A DNA stretch of 64,000 bases from Calliopsis andreniformis. Its lineage: Eukaryota > Arthropoda > Insecta > Hymenoptera > Andrenidae. Under the pieces are notes generated by a model that did no database searches, was not told the DNA's origin, and saw only the letters and a list, made by a program, of their open reading frames with translations. The stretch lies in assembly GCF_051401765.1 (NCBI RefSeq), contig NW_027480440.1, positions 2,046,001 through 2,110,000 of the forward strand, written 5' to 3'. Positions 63,301 through 64,000 of this stretch are shown here, piece by piece (position 1 is the first letter of the stretch; each line of letters starts with the position of its first letter). A program made the position numbers and the translations under genes.

Positions 63301-64000
63301 GAGGATTGAGGATTGAGGATTGAGGGTTGAGGACTGATGACTGAGGATTGAGGATTGATGGCTGCAAATTGTTGACTGAAGATAGAGAATTGAGGATTGA
63401 GTATTGAGGATTGAGGATTGAGAATTGAATATTGAGGATTGAGGATTGGCGATAGAATATTGTGGACTGAGGTTTGAGGATTGGGTGTTGAGAATTGATG
63501 TTTGAGGATTGAGATCTGAATGTCGAAGATTGTGGATTGAGTATTTAAAACTGTGAATTAGGGATGTACTGTTGAGGATTGAAGATTGAGGAATGAGTGT
63601 TGAGGATTGAGGATTGAGGATTGAGGATTGCGGATTGAGGATTGATGATTGTGGATTGAGGATTGAGGATTGAAGATTGAGGATTGAGGATTGAGGATTG
63701 AGGATTGAGGATTGAGGGTTGAGGATTGAGGATTGAGGATTGAGGATTGAGGATTGTTGATTGAGGATTGAGGATTGAGGATTGAGGAATGAGGATTGAG
63801 GATTGAGGATTGAGGATTGAGGATTGAGGATTGAGGGTTGAGGATTGAGGACTGAGGATTGAGGATTGAGGATGGAGGATTGAGGATTGAGGTTTGAGGA
63901 TTGGTGATTGAGGATTGAGGATTGAGGATTAAGGATTCAGGATTGAGGATTGAGGATTGAGGATTGAGGATTGAGGGTTGAGGATTGAGGATTGAGGATT
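60317..64000 (+). repeat. 4,432-bp HOR, copy 2 (cut by window edge)
   Basis: Follows copy 1 to the end of the window with scattered single-base changes (for example GAGAATTTGAAG near 61,200 against GAGAAGTTGAAG near 56,766; GAGAATTGAGG near 62,806 against GAGAATTCAGG near 58,374). About 750 bases of the unit would lie beyond the edge. The join near 60,290-60,317 passes from GAGGATTGCGGATT directly into GAGGATCGAGTACTG. Confidence 0.88.

Larger units (their letters stand above)
32155..63580 (+). repeat. Marker family B (about 61 blocks)
   Basis: The block runs from a GGGTGTTGAGAATTGATG part through GAGATCTGAA, GATTGTGGATTGAG and TTTAAAACTGTGAA to GGATATACTGTTGAGG. It is fully divisible into 7-mers. 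Positions of TTTAAAAC (or CTTAAAAC) include 32165, 32776, 33900, 34573, 35318, 35708, 37079, 37399, 37888, 39496, 40759, 41151, 41636, 43329, 44274, 44881, 45743, 45813, 46022, 46352, then a regular set in each 3,768-bp unit (47206, 47969, 48859, 49188, 49259, 49468, 49804, 49860 in the first), and on to 63545. The AT-rich core should not be read as a promoter, since nothing codes downstream. Confidence 0.85.
1..64000 (+). repeat. Heptamer satellite array, consensus GAGGATT
   Basis: The entire window is made of 7-nt units matching GAGGATT or one- to three-base variants such as GAAGATT, GAGTATT, GAGGACT, GAGGTTT, GAGAATT, GATGATT and GCGGATT. Unit length is almost always exactly 7; 6-mers (for example GAGGAT before GAGGATT) and 8-mers are rare. 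The orientation never flips. The + strand is very poor in C, because C enters only through variants such as GAGGACT or CAGGATT, and the consensus is 5/7 purine. No stretch over 300 bases is free of the repeat, and none looks like unique sequence. I see no gene, RNA gene or mobile element. The array continues past both edges, since both edges lie inside larger duplicated units. Its function is unknown; a heterochromatic satellite is the most likely reading. Confidence 0.97.
31740..64000 (+). repeat. Domain B of the array (TTTAAAACTG-marked HORs)
   Basis: Defined by three marker blocks not seen in domain A: B (TTTAAAACTGTGAA with GGATATACTGTTGAGG), C (GCTATTTTATTGAGG), and GATGGCTGCAGATTGATG. 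8-mers rather than 6-mers are the usual register changes here. The domain continues past the right edge. Its right half (46.6-64 kb) consists of recent near-identical duplications; the left half is more diverged. Confidence 0.88.

Noticed and set aside
32155..63580. TTTAAAAC/GGATATAC blocks as promoters or replication origins
   Set aside because: They are diverged heptamers in phase with the array and recur about 61 times with no gene or distinct AT-rich region beside them.
1..64000. CRISPR array
   Set aside because: There are no unique spacers: the sequence between repeats is the same heptamer, and the repeated blocks are 7 nt or kilobase-scale.
1..64000. Functional telomere
   Set aside because: The unit is too variable and is organised in kilobase HORs. 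The window shows no chromosome end and no pure terminal run. Resemblance to TTTAGGG is noted only as a possible origin.
1..64000. tRNA, rRNA or transposon inserted in the array
   Set aside because: On reading both strands I found no break in the heptamer pattern long enough to hold one, and no terminal inverted repeats.
1..64000. Heptad coiled-coil protein suggested by the 7-residue period
   Set aside because: The 7-residue period is a numerical result of 7-nt units read in triplets, and N-P-Q-S-S-I-L, with proline in each heptad, does not fit a coiled coil.
1..64000. Inverted repeats or hairpin terminators
   Set aside because: The + strand is nearly devoid of C, so stable GC stems cannot form. 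Only short AT palindromes such as AATATT occur, by chance of unit variants.

Overview
The whole 64 kb window is one uninterrupted, gene-free tandem array of a degenerate heptanucleotide. The + strand consensus is GAGGATT (equivalently TTGAGGA), and every block keeps the same orientation. I see no protein-coding gene, rRNA, tRNA, transposon, CRISPR array or ordinary unique sequence. Open frames occur only on the - strand. Three heptamers (21 nt) read without a stop as N-P-Q-S-S-I-L in all three - frames, while the + strand meets TGA every 21 nt in every frame, so these frames are shadows of the repeat.

Layout: Domain A (1 to about 30.3 kb) is built from kilobase higher-order repeats (HORs) marked by a diverged heptamer block ending ATATTCTATTGAGG (36 copies). 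A left-edge duplication has a 3,865 bp period, a mosaic fills 6.5-14.5 kb, and a higher-order unit of about 4.3 kb is repeated at 15.5, 21.4, 25.8 and (partly) 30.1 kb. The first of those units is expanded to 5,975 bp by internal duplications. A boundary zone (about 30.3-31.75 kb) has no marker blocks. Domain B (about 31.75-64 kb) carries different marker blocks: one containing TTTAAAACTGTGAA with GGATATACTGTTGAGG (about 61 copies), one containing GCTATTTTATTGAGG (14 copies), and a CTGCAG block. Its main units are a 1,743 bp duplication, a roughly 3.7-3.8 kb duplication, three near-identical copies of a 3,768 bp unit (46.6-57.9 kb), and a 4,432 bp duplication that runs off the right edge.

The most striking regularity is that the heptamer register is kept throughout. 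Even the odd-looking marker blocks split into 7-mers. Each of the 17 long repeat offsets I measured equals a multiple of 7 plus the number of rare 8-mers minus the number of rare 6-mers I could count between the anchors. The three marker families of domains A and B also align heptamer by heptamer and look like descendants of one ancestral block, with an intermediate form near 45.6 kb.

Organism: not identifiable from this sequence. A 64 kb one-orientation satellite with HORs most resembles eukaryotic heterochromatin (subtelomeric or pericentromeric). Shorter heptamer arrays also occur between genes in some bacteria, so a prokaryotic origin is not excluded. All counts and offsets were read by eye and positions are good to roughly 10 bases unless a junction is named.
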